From Paramecium octaurelia (Eukaryota; Ciliophora; Oligohymenophorea; Peniculida; Parameciidae): a DNA stretch of 64,000 nt. Below are positions 62,306 to 64,000 of the stretch, piece after piece (position 1 is the first letter of the stretch; every line of letters starts with the position of its first letter). The translations under genes and the position numbers were made by a program. The stretch covers positions 172,714 through 236,713 of the forward strand of contig CAJJDP010000071.1 of NCBI GenBank assembly GCA_905182995.1, given 5' to 3'. Under the pieces are notes generated by a model that searched no databases, had not been told where the DNA came from, and saw only the letters and a program-made list of their open reading frames with translations.

Positions 62306-64000
62306 ATGAAAGGAAATGAAATTGCACTAGTTCAAACAAAAGAAACAACAAGCAGCGTGACAATCAGCTTTTAGAACCTATCCTATTAGGTCAAAGTTAA
62401 AAACCCCCAGGGAATAATAGAGAACAAGATGATCCTAAATAACATATCTGGAATTTGCAAACCAGGCTAGGTTACTGCAATTCTTGGAGCTTCAGGAGCA
62501 GGAAAAACATCATTGCTCAATATATTGGCTAAAAGAATATCTCCTGGTGGCAATGTGGCTTTGTAGGGGAACATTCATGCAAATGGTGAACCATATAATA
62601 GCGATAAATTTTCTCAATTCTCATCATACGTCATGCAAAATGATGTTCTTTTTGGAACATTAACTGTCAGAGAAACATTAGAATTTGTAGCCAATTTAAA
62701 GTATGCAGATCCATAACAAAAGATTGATAAAGTAGAGTATGCATTGAAGACTTTAAAGTTAGAAAAATGTCAAAATACTCTTGTAATTATAGATCATATA
62801 TGATAGATTGGTAATGCAATGATAAAGGGAATATCAGGAGGAGAGAGAAAAAGAACTTCAATAGGAGTTGAATTGGTTAGTGATCCATTTTGTATTTTAT
62901 TGGATGAGCCTACTTCAGGTTTGGACTCATTTACAGCCTTCATTATAATGTAAAATAGATTTAAATTTGATTTTAGAAATTTACTTCGAAAATTGGCTCA
63001 TAGTTCAGGCAGAACAATAGTGTTTACAATTCATTAGCCAAGTGCAGACATCTATATGTTATTTGATTAAGTGATGCTTTTAGTTTAAGGGAAGCTCATC
63101 TATTAGGGGAGTAGAGTAGATATGGTGAATTATTTCAAAAGCATAGGTTTCGAATGTCCAGCACATTCGAATCCTTTGGATTACTTAATGAGTGTTATGC
63201 ATCACGAAGATGCTGACCATCCACATTATTAAACACTGTTTACTGGTTACAATTAAAGATTCGCTCAAGAAATTGAAAATGCAATAAATGCAATTCAAAT
63301 TTAACAGATATCAAGACAATCAATTTAAACGTCTTTTGGATTTTAAGTTGCTGAGATTTTCAGAAGAGGAATGATTAATGTAAAAAGAGATAAGGTTCTA
63401 GTAAGAGGTCGTTTAGTAATGACGATATTTATTGGTCTACTTATTGGAGGTATCTTTTGGACTGCAGGTAGTGAACCTGGATACAAAGGAATTTAGAGTA
63501 CAATAGGAGTTTTATTCTTCTTGGTGATGAGCAGTTTTATGGGAGCACTGAATCCTGTGATGGTGTAATTTCCAGCTGAAAGGGAAGTATTTTTAAGAGA
63601 GGAAAATTCAAAATTGTATACTACGGCAGCGTATTTCACAGGCAAAAGTTCAGTAGAGCTTCCATTTTTATTTGTTTTCCCTGTCATCTAGTAACTTATT
63701 TGTTATTGGATGGTTGATTTAAACGATAAGACTGGAGACATTGTTGTAATTAACATTATTATTTGTATCTTACTTGGTTTAAGTGGAAATAGTTTTGGTA
63801 TAATTTATTGCTAGTTATTAGGTCTAATGACTGGATGCATGTTTAATGATCTCAAAGCAGCTGCTGGATTTCTGCCTGTAGTTTTAATGCCTTTGGTTAT
63901 ATTTTCTGGCTTTTATGCTAACTAATCTATGTACATGGATTGGATAGGATGGATCCAATATTTAAGTCCAATGAAATATGCTTTTGAGGCACTAGTATGG
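62306..64000 (+). CDS. ABCG half-transporter, tandem paralogue (3' end outside window)
   Basis: A second gene of the same type, 144 nt after the first, cut by the window edge near the last helices. Walker [20 protein letters not shown], signature [25 protein letters not shown] and TIHQPSADIY are all intact. Introns lie at the same three places as in the neighbour (24, 27 and 24 nt), but with different sequence. The membrane half is very similar ([18 protein letters not shown] against the neighbour's [18 protein letters not shown]). It should pair with itself or with the neighbour. The His-rich linker [11 protein letters not shown] is specific to this copy. Substrate unknown. Confidence 0.92.

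Noticed and set aside
1..64000. CRISPR arrays, tRNA/rRNA genes, transposons and bacterial-type operons
   Set aside because: None was seen; gene structure is eukaryotic throughout.

Overview
This window is gene-dense macronuclear-type DNA from a ciliate, most likely Paramecium. Coding frames are full of in-frame TAA and TAG, which must be read as glutamine, and every gene I can close ends in TGA. Introns are about 20-35 nt with GTA...TAG ends, intergenic gaps are often 20-150 nt, and the DNA is very AT-rich. All gene models use the ciliate nuclear code. For most genes I checked that the exons sum to a multiple of three and that known motifs stay in frame across junctions. The species cannot be named from this sequence.

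Regions: 1-1195 is AT-rich with no gene seen. 1.2-8.5 kb holds an S9 acylaminoacyl-peptidase-like enzyme, then four minus-strand genes: nucleoside hydrolase, Ser/Thr kinase, WD40 protein and a Tubby protein. 8.6-15 kb holds a small coiled-coil gene, a cyclic-nucleotide-gated cation channel with a TAA/TAG-encoded polyglutamine tail, a hypothetical membrane protein and a stretch I could not resolve. 15-22.7 kb is plus strand: a GAF-domain protein, an axonemal PG-rich-repeat protein, a coiled-coil protein and a large multi-pass membrane protein. 23-30.3 kb has two hypothetical minus-strand genes, a succinate-semialdehyde-dehydrogenase-like ALDH, a double CNBD protein, a hypothetical gene and a secreted Cu/Zn superoxide dismutase. 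30.3-39.4 kb is one giant BEACH-domain gene (about 3000 aa) whose 3' end overlaps a convergent gene.

39.4-50 kb holds several hypothetical genes, mitochondrial ribosomal protein mS34, a zinc-finger/TPR gene split by an assembly duplication (two identical 1297-bp copies joined by a single N at 46147), and V-ATPase subunit a. 50-57 kb holds a helical unknown, riboflavin kinase with an HAD-like N-terminus, two small genes (one NDUFA12/NDUFAF2-like) and a Cys-rich furin-repeat membrane protein. 57-64 kb ends with a small gene, a 2-phosphoglycerate-kinase-like protein and two tandem ABCG half-transporters, the last cut off by the window edge.

The genes are mostly individual housekeeping or signalling genes, not an operon-like system. 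Several point to ciliary or membrane signalling (Tubby, CNG channel, CNBD protein, PG-rich axonemal protein) or to endosomal and acidification biology (BEACH, V-ATPase a). I found no tRNA, rRNA, CRISPR, transposon or mobile element. I saw no convincing undescribed system. The most notable points are the divergent channel, the assembly duplication, frequent AAG 3' splice sites and some enzyme-like proteins with altered catalytic motifs.
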